Shown: positions 48,269-57,130, counted from the stretch's first letter. The stretch is 64,000 bases of DNA from Labedaea rhizosphaerae (GCF_004362825.1 NZ_SNXZ01000001.1:1302001-1366000); one strand, 5' to 3'. Translations and numbers: made by a program. The notes: a model not told the origin generated them from the letters alone.

Positions 48269-49663
48269 ATGCCTGAGTTCAAGAGCTTTCCCCTTCCCGA
48301 CACCGCCGAAGGCCTGACCGAGGCGGAGATCCTGTCCTGGCGGGTCAAGCCGGGTGACGAGGTCGTGGTCAACCAGATCATCGTCGAGATCGAGACGGCG
48401 AAGGCCGCGGTCGAGCTGCCGTGCCCGTGGGCCGGTGTCGTGACCGAGCTGCACGTCAACGAGGGCGACGAGGTGGCGGTCGGCACGCCGATCCTGACCA
48501 TCGACGTCGACCCCAGCGGAGCCGCTGCGACCCCGGCTCCGGCTCCGGCCGCCGCAGCTCCGGCTGCCCCGGCCGAGGAGGAGATGAAGCCGCTGGTCGG
48601 CTACGGCTCCAAGGCGGTCAGCCTCAAGCGGCGCCCGCGCAAGGGCCCGGCCGTGCCGGAGCAGCCCGACGGCGCGGTGGCGCAGGGCGGCGTGCAGGCG
48701 GCGTTCGCGCGGCAGGCCGGTCCGGTCGAAATGCAGACCGCGCCGATGGTGCCGGACACCCCGGCGGCGTTGCTGGAGCCGGTGGAGTACGTGCCGTTGG
48801 CCAAGCCGCCGGTGCGCAAGCTGGCCAAGGACCTCGGCGTGAACCTGCGGTCCCTGACCGGTTCCGGCGAGGGCGGCGTGATCACACGGGATGACGTGCA
48901 GCGCGCGGCTTCCGCGCCTGCGCAGGAGGCGGCGGCTCCGGCTCCGGCACGCGTCGTCGCCGGGGAGCGCGAGCGCCGGGTGCCGATCAAGGGCGTCCGC
49001 AAGGCGACCGCACAGGCGATGGTGTCGAGCGCGTTCTCGGCCCCGCACGTGACGGAGTTCCTGACCGTCGACGTGACGCCGATGATGGAGATGCGGGCGC
49101 GGTTGAAGAACCACCCGGACTTCAGCGGCGTGCGGATCACGCCGTTGGCGTTCTGCGCCAAGGCGTTGTGCCTCGCGGTGAAGCGCACCCCGGACGTCAA
49201 CGCGACCTGGGACGACGCCGCGGGCGAGATCGTCTACAAGTCCTATGTGGACCTCGGGATCGCCGCGGCCACCCCGCGGGGCTTGATGGTGCCGAAGATC
49301 CGCGAAGCGCAGGATATGTCGTTGCGTGAGCTGGCCGAGGCCCTCGACCAGCTGACGACGACTGCCCGCGACGGCAAGACGCCGCCGGCGGACCTGGTCA
49401 ACGGCACGATCACGATCACCAACGTGGGCGTGTTCGGCGTGGACACCGGCACCCCGATCATCAACCCGGGCGAGTCGGCGATCCTGGCGTTCGGCGCCAT
49501 CCGCGACACGCCTTGGGTGGTGGACGGCGAGATCAAGGTGCGCAAGGTCTGCCAACTGGCGCTGAGCTTCGACCACCGCATCGTCGATGGCCAGCAAGGT
49601 TCGCAGTTCCTGGCCGACGTCGGCGCCCTGCTCGCCGACCCGGGGATGGCGTTCACGCTGTAA
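48269..49663 (+). CDS. 2-oxoacid dehydrogenase E2 component (dihydrolipoyl acyltransferase)
   Basis: A 464-residue E2. One lipoyl domain (1-78) carries the lipoylation Lys45 in IETAKAAVEL. Ala/Pro linkers surround a peripheral-subunit-binding domain near 170-210 (KPPVRKLAKDLGVNLRSLTGSGEGGVITRDDVQRAA). The catalytic acyltransferase domain ends with SFDHRIVDGQQGSQFLADV, whose His (~436) and Asp are catalytic. The substrate preference (branched-chain versus acetyl) cannot be fixed from sequence. No E3 gene follows; the enzyme must use a dihydrolipoamide dehydrogenase encoded elsewhere. A strong terminator follows. Confidence 0.95.
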   Translation: MPEFKSFPLPDTAEGLTEAEILSWRVKPGDEVVVNQIIVEIETAKAAVELPCPWAGVVTELHVNEGDEVAVGTPILTIDVDPSGAAATPAPAPAAAAPAAPAEEEMKPLVGYGSKAVSLKRRPRKGPAVPEQPDGAVAQGGVQAAFARQAGPVEMQTAPMVPDTPAALLEPVEYVPLAKPPVRKLAKDLGVNLRSLTGSGEGGVITRDDVQRAASAPAQEAAAPAPARVVAGERERRVPIKGVRKATAQAMVSSAFSAPHVTEFLTVDVTPMMEMRARLKNHPDFSGVRITPLAFCAKALCLAVKRTPDVNATWDDAAGEIVYKSYVDLGIAAATPRGLMVPKIREAQDMSLRELAEALDQLTTTARDGKTPPADLVNGTITITNVGVFGVDTGTPIINPGESAILAFGAIRDTPWVVDGEIKVRKVCQLALSFDHRIVDGQQGSQFLADVGALLADPGMAFTL

Positions 49664-49675
49664 GTGTTGACGGTC

Positions 49676-49711
49676 GAAAGCGCCCGCGAGCCGTGGCTCG
49701 CGGGCGCTTTC
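49676..49711 (+). terminator. Terminator after the E1/E2 operon
   Basis: A 15-bp perfect stem (49676-49690 with 49697-49711) with a 6-nt loop starts 12 bases past the E2 stop; the descending arm ends in CTTTCTCG. Confidence 0.88.
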
Positions 49712-49904
49712 TCGTTGATCTCGGCGGGCGCGCTCACAACAGTCACTACGTCGTCGGCTGGCCCCGCTCGGCGGCTTCGGCATGATCGCGGTGGACGTCA
49801 CCAAGCCGATCGGCGTCGCCTGGCTACGCCTCCTCCCATCGCGGACTCCGGCGATGGCTTCGGGCTGCGCATATCCTGGAACTGACCATCGGGGTACACC
49901 GCGA

Positions 49905-50341
49905 CCATCGAGGGTCGCGGCGTGGGCTGCTCGCAGGTCCGCCGAAGTCGCGGGCAGGCGTGCGAGAGCTGATCGTGCCTGCCGCCATCCAGCCGGAGAT
50001 CGTCCAGCACCTCGACACCTACGTCAGGGAGGCACAGACCGCCTTGTTGTTCACCGGTGAGCGGGGCGGCAACGCGGTTCGGCGGCCGAACTTCAGCCAG
50101 CGCGTGAAGTGGACAGAGCTGGTGGCGAAGATGGGCCTCGCCGCTGCACTTCCACGACCTCCGGCACGCGGGCAACATCTGGGCGTCGCAGGCGGGCACC
50201 TCGACCAAGGACCTCATGGCGCGGATGGGGCACGACGACATGCGCGCGGCGTTGATCTACCAACGGGCCACGAGCGACGCGGACGAGCGGATCGCGGACC
50301 GGCTCTCGGAGCTGGTCGACCGGCACCGCAATGGCACGTGA
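49905..50341 (+). pseudogene. Remnant of a tyrosine-recombinase integrase (truncated and frameshifted)
   Basis: From ~49930 the sequence reads PPKSRAGVRELIVPAAIQPEI and continues to RVKWTELVAKMGLA, a typical phage-type integrase C-terminal region. Near 50145 the frame must shift by one base to reach LHFHDLRHAGNIWASQAG, KDLMARMGHDD and LIYQRATSDADERIAD. The catalytic R (HDLRH), H (GHDD) and Y (LIYQRA) are all still present in the shifted frame, ending at the TGA at 50341. The N-terminal half is missing. It lies 80 bases from tRNA-Gly in the usual integrase-tRNA arrangement, so it is the scar of an integrated element. Confidence 0.85.
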
Positions 50342-50352
50342 ATGGCACGTGG
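50330..50352. repeat. Tandem 11-bp repeat at the integrase end
   Basis: AATGGCACGTG occurs twice in a row, across the integrase remnant's stop codon. Confidence 0.6.
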
Positions 50353-50370
50353 CGAGAGTTGATCTAGAAC

Positions 50371-50423
50371 GACGAAGCCCCCGAGTCGGCGCCGTTAGCG
50401 CTCTGACCTGGGGGTTTGTCGTC
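50371..50423 (-). terminator. Hairpin downstream of tRNA-Gly
   Basis: GACGAAGCCCCCGAGTC and GACCTGGGGGTTTGTCGTC pair with a few mismatches around a 17-base loop. The hairpin begins at the base after the tRNA's CCA end, and TTGATCTAG-type A/T-rich sequence follows. It is probably the tRNA terminator. Confidence 0.5.
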
Positions 50424-50497
50424 TGGAGCGGATGACGGGAATCGAACCCGCGTATTCAGCTTGGGAAGCTGATGTTCTACCATTGAACTACATCCGC
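50424..50497 (-). tRNA. tRNA-Gly (CCC)
   Basis: On the minus strand the acceptor stem GCGGATG pairs with CATCCGC, followed by a discriminator T and an encoded CCA. The D-arm has GTAGTTCAATGGTAGAAC. The anticodon loop TTCCCAA (anticodon CCC) is closed by CAGC/GCTG. The T-arm is CGGGTTCGATTCCCG. With CCA the gene is 74 bases. Confidence 0.97.
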
Positions 50498-50555
50498 GCT
50501 GCACGATCAGTGCGCCGCACAGCCTACACAACGGCTTCGTGGCTAGGCTAGCGGC

Positions 50556-51140
50556 GTGCTGTTGAGCGATCGCGACCTGCGCAAGGAGCTGGAATCCGGG
50601 CGGTTGGCCCTCGACCCGTTCGACCCTGCCATGCTGCAGCCGTCGAGCATCGATGTTCGGTTGGACCGGTTCTTCCGGGTCTTCAACAACACGCGCTACA
50701 CGCACATCGATCCGCGGCAGCGGCAGGACGACCTGACCTCCCTCGTCGAGACCGAGCAGGACGAGCCGTTCGTGCTGCACCCGGGCGAGTTCGTGCTCGG
50801 GTCGACGTTCGAATCGGTGTTGCTTCCCGACGACCTGGCCGGCCGGCTCGAGGGCAAGTCCAGTCTGGGGCGCCTCGGGCTGCTGACCCATTCGACCGCG
50901 GGGTTCATCGACCCCGGCTTCACCGGCCACATCACGCTGGAACTCTCCAACGTCGCCAACCTGCCCATCACCCTCTGGGCCGGCATGAAGATCGGCCAGC
51001 TCTGCCTCTTCCGGCTCACCAGCGCCGCCGAGTTCCCCTACGGCTCCGCGCAGGCCGGCTCCCGCTACCAAGGCCAGCGCGGCCCCACGCCCTCGCGCGC
51101 CTACCTCAACTTCCACCAAGTCGACACCCGCCGTGACTGA
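50556..51140 (+). CDS. dcd: dCTP deaminase (probably bifunctional deaminase/dUTPase)
   Basis: A 194-residue trimeric nucleotide enzyme from a GTG start. It has [34 protein letters not shown], the nucleotide loop [34 protein letters not shown] and the C-terminal tail [19 protein letters not shown]. This length and motif set match actinobacterial dcd, which converts dCTP to dUTP and, in mycobacteria, directly to dUMP. It commonly lies next to tRNA-Gly in actinobacteria. The start was placed at 50556 because homology begins at that GTG. Confidence 0.95.
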   Translation: MLLSDRDLRKELESGRLALDPFDPAMLQPSSIDVRLDRFFRVFNNTRYTHIDPRQRQDDLTSLVETEQDEPFVLHPGEFVLGSTFESVLLPDDLAGRLEGKSSLGRLGLLTHSTAGFIDPGFTGHITLELSNVANLPITLWAGMKIGQLCLFRLTSAAEFPYGSAQAGSRYQGQRGPTPSRAYLNFHQVDTRRD

Positions 51141-51234
51141 GCTGGCCGGCGTGTCCCGGACCGCCCCGGGCGAGGCATCGCCGCGCGGGCGCGGCTTCCA
51201 GCGCCTCAATGTCAAGCTTGGTTCGCGAGGTTGA

Positions 51235-51561
51235 TCACCAGAACGCGCGGTTGGGCTCGTCGATCACCTCGAGCAGTGCGGCGGGCGAGGTGTGTGCGGG
51301 TACGTCTTGCAGCAGGTGCCAGCGGGTGTTGCGGTCGGGCCAGTACAGCCGCCAGCGGGTGCCGTCGTAGCGCAGCTGTGCCACCGGTCAGCGGGTCCAC
51401 TCGGGTCCGAAGTCTTCTCGCCAGGGCGCGCGGACTTCCAGGATGGTCACGTTGGATCCGCGCACGGTGTACGCGACGCGCACCTGGTGCAGTGCGTGTG
51501 CCGGGACGCGCTGTTCGCACCAGCGGGCGATCTGACGCAGGTGGGTATCCGGGACGGCCAT
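51235..51561 (-). pseudogene. DUF3024 family gene interrupted by an in-frame TGA
   Basis: Read on the minus strand, 57 codons (MAVPDTHLRQIARWCEQRVP to APWREDFGPEWTR) end in TGA (51390-51388). Without a frame change, the next 50 codons continue as PVAQLRYDGTRWRLYWPDRN and TRWHLLQDVP to the stop at 51237-51235. Together the two parts are one DUF3024 protein of the usual ~108 residues, split at the EWTR junction. It is therefore a gene with a nonsense codon, or a two-protein version with a GTG restart four bases after the stop. Function of the family is unknown. Confidence 0.8.
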
Positions 51562-51668
51562 GACATCAATGGTCGCAGTGCACAGCAGCCAGCGGGCGAG
51601 GTGGCGCTGAGCACCCGCATGGCCTCGGTGTTGCTGTTGCCTTTCGCGGGCCGAGCGGGCGCGCCTGC

Positions 51669-52673
51669 TCACGGCTCGTCCAGCTCCCGCTTGATCTCCG
51701 GGCCGTAGCGCGCGAGCACCCGCGCCCGCAACGCCGGGTCGCTGCGCGGCATCGGCTCCAGGAACACCTCGTCGAGCTGGGGGAACTCGGCGTGCAGCTC
51801 GGCGTGCATCCGCACCGACGCCTGCTCGATGTCCGACGCGCCAAGCGAATCGTCGAAGTCCAGGCGCGCGCAGAGCAGCACCTTGTCGGTGCCGGTGAGC
51901 ATGGTCAGGATGTCGACGACGGCGTCCACCTCGGGCTGGTCGGCCAGGCGCCGCCCGATCAAGCGGATCATCCGCGGGTCGGCCTGGCGCCCGACCAGCA
52001 GGCCCTTGTTGGTCCGGCCGAGCACGTATGCCACGAACGCGAGCAGTGTGCCGATCAGCACCGACGCGATCCCGTCGTACACCGCGTCGTCGGTCAGCTG
52101 GTGCAGCCCGAGGCCCGCGAACGCCAGCAGGATGCCGACCAGGGCGGCCGTGTCCTCGAAGAACACCGTCTTCACCGTCGGGTCGTCGATGTCGCGCAGG
52201 TAGGCGCCCATCGAGCGCCGGTCCTCGGCGGCCTCGGCCCGCACCTGCCGCACGGCCTGCGACCACGACACCGACTCCATCGCGAACGCGATGGCCAGGA
52301 CGATGTAGCCGAGCAGCGGGTGGTTCTGCTCGTTGCCACCCGCGAAGATCGTGTGGAACCCCTCGTAGAACGCGAACGCGGCGCCGGACACGAAGATCGA
52401 CACGGCCGCGAGCAGCGACCAGAAGTACCGCTCCTTGCCGTATCCGAACGGATGCCTGCGGTCGGCGGGCTTGCTCGACGTGCGCAACGCCGTCAGCAGC
52501 AACACCTCGGTGAACGTGTCCGCGACCGAGTGCGCCGCCTCCGACAGCATCGCCGCCGACCCGGTGACGATCCCGGCGATCAGCTTCATGATCGCGATCG
52601 CGAGGTTCACCGAACCGGCAAGCACCACGGTGAGCGTGCTCTCGCCGCCCTCGGGCTCCGTCTTCTCGGCCAT
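51669..52673 (-). CDS. Cation diffusion facilitator (CDF) family transporter
   Basis: A 334-residue metal-proton antiporter. Six membrane helices include the metal-site segments AGSVNLAIAIMKLIAG, SAAMLSEAAHSVADTFTEVLLL and ALVGILLAFAGLGLHQLTDDAVYDGIAS with His/Asp ligands. The loop GYGKERYFWSLLAAVSIFVSGAAFAFYEGFHTI matches the group resembling ZNT9-like members. A C-terminal cytoplasmic ferredoxin-like domain (~210-310) follows. Probably exports zinc, cobalt or iron; the metal is not determined by the sequence. ATG start; no operon partner. Confidence 0.92.
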   Translation of the reverse strand: MAEKTEPEGGESTLTVVLAGSVNLAIAIMKLIAGIVTGSAAMLSEAAHSVADTFTEVLLLTALRTSSKPADRRHPFGYGKERYFWSLLAAVSIFVSGAAFAFYEGFHTIFAGGNEQNHPLLGYIVLAIAFAMESVSWSQAVRQVRAEAAEDRRSMGAYLRDIDDPTVKTVFFEDTAALVGILLAFAGLGLHQLTDDAVYDGIASVLIGTLLAFVAYVLGRTNKGLLVGRQADPRMIRLIGRRLADQPEVDAVVDILTMLTGTDKVLLCARLDFDDSLGASDIEQASVRMHAELHAEFPQLDEVFLEPMPRSDPALRARVLARYGPEIKRELDEP

Positions 52674-52697
52674 GGCGTCGATTGTGCTGGACAGAAC

Positions 52698-53879
52698 TCA
52701 AGTACGCGTCACTGCGAGCGGTTCCAGTGATTCGGAGCGCACCGGGATGAGCGCCACGCCCGCGAGCGGGAACAGCGCGCACACGAGGAGCGCGATCGGG
52801 TAGCCGTACGCCGTGATCAACGCGGCGAACATCGGCGGGGTCAGCAGCGCCACCGCGTTCTGGCCGGTGTTCTGCACGCCGAGGGCCCGCCCGGCCCAGT
52901 ACGGCCCGGCCATCTCGGCGGTCGCCACGAAGCCGAGGCCGTTGTCGGTCACCGTCACGATCAGCGCCGCCACCAGGGCGACCACCGCGAGCCACCAGCC
53001 CAGCCAGTCGCCCAGCGCCCACGCCAGCACCACCAGCACGGCCGCTACGGCGATCATGCGCATGGGCCGCATCCGGCTGCCCACCCGGTCCGACCAGATC
53101 CCGGCCGCGATGCGTCCCCCGGCCGCGGCAACCGCGACCGCGGCGAGCACCTGCCCCGTCGCCACCGGGCTCCAGTGCCAGCGCGACACCAGGTACGTCA
53201 ACGCGAACGTGCTCGCGAAGAACTGCGGCGCCACCAGCAACGCGCTCGCGGCGTGCACCCGCCAGAGCGTGGCGTGCCGGTAGGGCGACCGCGTGTGCTC
53301 GACGGTCTTGGCCGGCGGGCGCGGCGGGTCGATCACGATCGTCACCACGAGCACGGCCACCGCCAGCGACAGGATCGCCGGAAACGCGATGGCCGCACGG
53401 AATCCGTGGTGGGCGGCCAGTGGCGGCATGGTCAACGACGCGAGCCCGATGCCCAGCGGTGTGCACGTCTGGCGGATGCCCATGGCCAGCCCGCGTTCCT
53501 TCACGCTGAACCAGCCGAGCACCGCGCGCCCGCTCGCCGCGCTGATCGCCGCGGAGAACAACCCGCCCAGCGCGAGGCACGCGCCGAGCAGCACGAGTTG
53601 GTGGCACGCCAACGCAAGCAGCCCGAACGCGCCCGTGCCGACCATGCCCGACGTGAGCACGATGCGTTCGCCGTAGCGGTCCGCGGCCGCGCCCCACGCG
53701 ATCAACCCGGCCAGCAGGCCGAGCACCGGCGTCACGGCGACGGTGCTCGCCCCGGTCAGCGAGAGGTGTTCGTCGGCCTGGAGTTGCGGCAACACGAACG
53801 GCAGCCCGTAGGTGAAGGCCGAGACGGTCGCCTGCGCCAGGACCGCGACCCCGAGGATCCACCACCGTCGCCCGCCCAT
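52698..53879 (-). CDS. MFS transporter (NNP/OFA-like)
   Basis: A 393-residue permease with 12 helices. The motif-A loop reads AAADRYGERIVLTSG, and the second half has the corresponding GIWSDRVGSRMRPMRMIA. The start is the ATG at 53879 (MGGRRWWILGVAVLAQATVSAFTYGLPF); the long upstream open frame has no membrane character. The gene is 24 bases downstream of the CDF gene's start in the opposite order, so a shared promoter is unlikely. Substrate unknown. Confidence 0.9.
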   Translation of the reverse strand: MGGRRWWILGVAVLAQATVSAFTYGLPFVLPQLQADEHLSLTGASTVAVTPVLGLLAGLIAWGAAADRYGERIVLTSGMVGTGAFGLLALACHQLVLLGACLALGGLFSAAISAASGRAVLGWFSVKERGLAMGIRQTCTPLGIGLASLTMPPLAAHHGFRAAIAFPAILSLAVAVLVVTIVIDPPRPPAKTVEHTRSPYRHATLWRVHAASALLVAPQFFASTFALTYLVSRWHWSPVATGQVLAAVAVAAAGGRIAAGIWSDRVGSRMRPMRMIAVAAVLVVLAWALGDWLGWWLAVVALVAALIVTVTDNGLGFVATAEMAGPYWAGRALGVQNTGQNAVALLTPPMFAALITAYGYPIALLVCALFPLAGVALIPVRSESLEPLAVTRT

Positions 53880-54006
53880 GGTTGCCACGGTAGTACCAAA
53901 TTCCTGCCATACGGGAAGGACTTCCCACGATGTAAACCGTGCACAACCTCCAGAACGCTCGAACGCCTCATGGGTGTCGGGGATCCAATTCGTGCGGGGA
54001 GGCACT

Positions 54007-55020
54007 GTGATCAGGACATTTGTGGGTAAGGCATGCGCTCTGGCGGCCGTCGGGATGGTGTTGACCACACCGGCCGCGTTTGCGGACGATCAAGCAGATC
54101 GGACGGCAACCGTGACGGGCGTGCTGTTCGACGACCAGAACCGCAACGGCGTCCGCGACGCCGGTGAACCGGGGCTCGCGGGGCTGAAGGTGCACGGCAC
54201 CAAGGACGTCGTCACCGACGCCGAGGGCCGCTACACGATCACCGGTGTGCTGCACGGCTCCACGGCGGACCTGTGGTTGCCGATCGCCGCCAACGGCGGC
54301 AAGCTGACGCTGAGCAAGCCGAAGGACGCCACCGGCGTCGCCTGGATCAGCGGCTGGGTCTACGTCGAGGTCGGCGCCGATCCGGTGACGACCCACGACT
54401 TCGGGTACGGCCGGTGGGGCGCCGACCAGGACGTCTCCTTCAGCTGGTCGGACCACGGTCGTGATCCGAGCCACGTCCAGGTCGGCGACAAGATGCGAGT
54501 CGACGCGGAGACGACAACCGGGGCGGCGCCCGGTTACGGGGGTGTCCTGATCACGGCGCCGGTCGGGACGCACGTGGTGCGCCGGGAACTCGCGCCTGGC
54601 ACGGCCTATGACTGGCTCGACTCGCGGCACGTCCGCATCTACGGGCTGCGCCACCAGGATCCGAAGTCGAACCGCATGTTCCCGGTGGACATCGTCGTCG
54701 ACAGGCCCACCAGGGGGAACATCACGGTGGAACTGACCCACGACCAGAACACCGACACCAACAAGAGCAACAACAAGGCGAGCATGGCGATCGTGGCCAA
54801 GGCCAAGCCCGCGAAGCACGCCGACCAGGTCGTGGCGCCCAGGCACGACTCGGGCACCGGCACGCAGACGCCGCAGGCTTCTTCGTCGAAGGAACTGGCC
54901 TACACCGGGGTCGAGCCGAAGCCCTACCTGGCCGCAGGCGTGGCGTTGCTCGGCGTCGGGGCGGCGCTGGTGGGCGTCGCCCGCCGCCGCCCGCGCCGAA
55001 CCGAGGTCAAGAGCAGCTGA
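54007..55020 (+). CDS. Surface protein with SdrD-B domain and LAxTG-type sorting signal
   Basis: A 337-residue exported protein from GTG 54007, after GGGAGG. The signal peptide is MIRTFVGKACALAAVGMVLTTPAAFA. Residues ~35-110 form a Cna/SdrD-B-like beta domain (VTGVLFDDQNRNGVRDAGEPGLAGLKV with the metal-binding acidic loop). A second beta-rich region follows. The end is a cell-wall sorting signal: LAYTG, then a hydrophobic helix and RRRPRR. Actinobacterial class E sortases use LAxTG. Its last 97 bases overlap the convergent etfD-like gene. Confidence 0.88.
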   Translation: MIRTFVGKACALAAVGMVLTTPAAFADDQADRTATVTGVLFDDQNRNGVRDAGEPGLAGLKVHGTKDVVTDAEGRYTITGVLHGSTADLWLPIAANGGKLTLSKPKDATGVAWISGWVYVEVGADPVTTHDFGYGRWGADQDVSFSWSDHGRDPSHVQVGDKMRVDAETTTGAAPGYGGVLITAPVGTHVVRRELAPGTAYDWLDSRHVRIYGLRHQDPKSNRMFPVDIVVDRPTRGNITVELTHDQNTDTNKSNNKASMAIVAKAKPAKHADQVVAPRHDSGTGTQTPQASSSKELAYTGVEPKPYLAAGVALLGVGAALVGVARRRPRRTEVKSS

Positions 55021-57077
55021 GCCACGTCGAGCACCTCGACGTGCTCGGGCGCCGCACCCGCCGCCTGCTTCTCGGTCAGCCCGTCGGTCAGCATCACCCG
55101 GCAGAACGGGCAGCCGGTCGCGATCTTGGTGGGTGCGGTGCCCAGCGCTTCCTCGACGCGGGTCGCGTTGATGCGCTTGCCGATCCGCTCCTCCATCCAC
55201 ATCCGCGCGCCGCCGGCACCGCAGCACATCGCGGTGTCGGCGTGCCGCGGCATCTCACGCAGCCGGGCGCCGGTGGCGCCGACGAGCTCGCGTGGTGCGT
55301 CGTAGACCTTGTTGTGCCGCCCCAGGTAACACGGGTCGTGGTAGGTGACGTCCTGCGCGAGCGGCGCGACCGGCACCAGCCGCTTCTCCCGCACCAGCCG
55401 GTTGAGCAGCTGTGTGTGGTGCACGACCTCGTAGTGCCCACCGAGCTGCGGGTACTCGTTGGCCAGTGAGTTGAAGCAGTGCGCGCACGTCACCACGATC
55501 TTGCGTTGCGCGGCGCCTTCGAACACCGAGTTCAGGACTTCGACGTTCTGCTGCGCGAGCATCTGGAAGAGGAACTCGTTGCCGGCGCGCCGGGCCGGGT
55601 CACCCGTGCAGGTCTCCTCCGGCCCGAGCACCGTGTACTTGACGTCGGCGATGTGCAGCAGCTCCGCGACCGCTTGCGTCGTCTTGCGTGCCCGGTCCTC
55701 GAACGCTCCCGCGCAGCCGACCCAGAACAGGTACTCCGCGTCGCCCAGCTCACCGTCGAAGACGGGCACCTCGAAGTCGAGGTCCTGCGTCCACGCGAGG
55801 CGGTCCTTGGCGTTCTGGCCCCACGGGTTCCCTTTGTTCTCAAGGTTCTTGAACATCCCGCCGAGCTCGGTCGGGAAGTTCGACTCGATCAGCACCTGGT
55901 AGCGGCGCATGTCGACGATGTGGTCGACGTGCTCGATGTCGACCGGGCACTGCTCCACGCACGCGCCGCACGACGTGCACGACCACAACGCGTCGGGGTC
56001 GATCACATCGCCGACCAAGGTCTTCTCGGATTCGGCCAGGGCCAGCACATCCGTGGTGATGTGGTCCATCAGGTAGGGCGCTTTGGCGTAGGCGTGATCG
56101 CGCAACGCCGTGATGACCAGCTTGGGCGACAACGGTTTCTCGGTGTTCCAGGCCGGGCACTGCGACTGGCAGCGGCCGCACTCGGTGCACGTCGAGAAGT
56201 CCAGCCAGCCCTTCCACGAGAAGTCCTCGATCGCACCCGCGCCGAACGTGTCGGTCTCCGGGTCGGCTTCCTCGAAGTCCAGCTCGGCGCCCTTCGAGGT
56301 CATCGGCTTGACGGCGCCGAGTGCGACCCCGCCGTCGGCCTCACGCTTGAAGTAGATGTTGAAGAACGCGCTGAACCGGTGCCACGCGACGCCCATCGTC
56401 ATCGTCCGGGAGACCACGATCAGCCAGACCATCGCGCTCATCAGCTTGACGAAAGCCAAGGCGCTGACCAGAACCGGGCTCGACGGCAACAGGTCACCGA
56501 CCGGGTTGCTCACGAAAGCGGCCCACGTCGGCGCGTGCTCGGCCCCCAGCGCCGCCTTGGCCGCGCGCACGCCGAGGATGCCGAGCCCCTCGACGACCAC
56601 CACGGCCTCGACGAAGTAGGCCTGCCTCAGGTTCGACCCGGCGAACCGCGACTGCCGGCCGAGCCGGCGCGGGTGGTTGCGTTGGCGGATCAGGACGAGC
56701 GCGAGCCCGCCGACGACCGTGCCCACGCCGAGCAACTCCATCAACAGGTGCCACGGCGCGAAGTCGTCGAGGATCGGCCAGCCCCAGGTGGGCACGAACA
56801 CCTCGCCGTAGGCCTCGAACAAGGCGAGCGAGCCGAGCAGGAAGCCCCACATCACCAGCCAGTGCCACGGCGCGACGCTGCGGCGCTTGGCCATCCGGGT
56901 GTGCGCGGCGAACTCCGTGACCAGGTTGCGCATGCGCGCGACGAACGGACCGTTGCGGGTCGAGTCGGGCTGGCCGAGCCGGATCGTCCGGACCATCCGC
57001 GCGATCGTGCGTGCGAACAGGCCCCATGCGACGACCGAGATCACGACGGCGATGACGCCGAGGATGAGCGGCACCAT
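54924..57077 (-). CDS. etfD: EtfD-like membrane iron-sulfur oxidoreductase (ETF dehydrogenase)
   Basis: A 717-residue membrane protein like mycobacterial Rv0338c. Residues ~1-235 contain five or six helices with His residues for haem-like or quinone chemistry (NarI-like part). Two 4Fe-4S motifs follow: CTECGRCQSQCP (Cys297-308) and CTSCGACVEQCP (Cys367-378). Two CCG domains end it (CAHCFNSLANEYP; DPCYLGRHNKVYD; CCGAGGARMWMEE; CPFCRVMLTD). EtfD in M. tuberculosis passes electrons from acyl-CoA dehydrogenases via ETF to menaquinone. An operator like those of the fad genes lies 40 bases upstream. The C-terminal ~33 residues are encoded antisense to the LAYTG protein and may not be functional. 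Confidence 0.93.
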   Translation of the reverse strand: MVPLILGVIAVVISVVAWGLFARTIARMVRTIRLGQPDSTRNGPFVARMRNLVTEFAAHTRMAKRRSVAPWHWLVMWGFLLGSLALFEAYGEVFVPTWGWPILDDFAPWHLLMELLGVGTVVGGLALVLIRQRNHPRRLGRQSRFAGSNLRQAYFVEAVVVVEGLGILGVRAAKAALGAEHAPTWAAFVSNPVGDLLPSSPVLVSALAFVKLMSAMVWLIVVSRTMTMGVAWHRFSAFFNIYFKREADGGVALGAVKPMTSKGAELDFEEADPETDTFGAGAIEDFSWKGWLDFSTCTECGRCQSQCPAWNTEKPLSPKLVITALRDHAYAKAPYLMDHITTDVLALAESEKTLVGDVIDPDALWSCTSCGACVEQCPVDIEHVDHIVDMRRYQVLIESNFPTELGGMFKNLENKGNPWGQNAKDRLAWTQDLDFEVPVFDGELGDAEYLFWVGCAGAFEDRARKTTQAVAELLHIADVKYTVLGPEETCTGDPARRAGNEFLFQMLAQQNVEVLNSVFEGAAQRKIVVTCAHCFNSLANEYPQLGGHYEVVHHTQLLNRLVREKRLVPVAPLAQDVTYHDPCYLGRHNKVYDAPRELVGATGARLREMPRHADTAMCCGAGGARMWMEERIGKRINATRVEEALGTAPTKIATGCPFCRVMLTDGLTEKQAAGAAPEHVEVLDVAQLLLTSVRRGRRRATPTSAAPTPSNATPAAR

Positions 57078-57116
57078 GGTGTCCCCTTGTCGGCGTTTGG
57101 GCTGGTCCAGCTCTTC

Positions 57117-57130
57117 TTACTGGTCGGTAA
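57117..57130. promoter_or_regulatory. 14-bp fad-type operator upstream of etfD
   Basis: TTACTGGTCGGTAA is a 14-bp palindrome with the TTAC/GTAA ends of the fad operators. It starts 40 bases before the etfD ATG. It also lies ~84 bases before the divergent SMR gene. Confidence 0.72.

Noticed and set aside
50371-50423. An att-site duplication next to tRNA-Gly
   Set aside because: The sequence forms a hairpin, and no second copy of the tRNA 3' end was found in the window.
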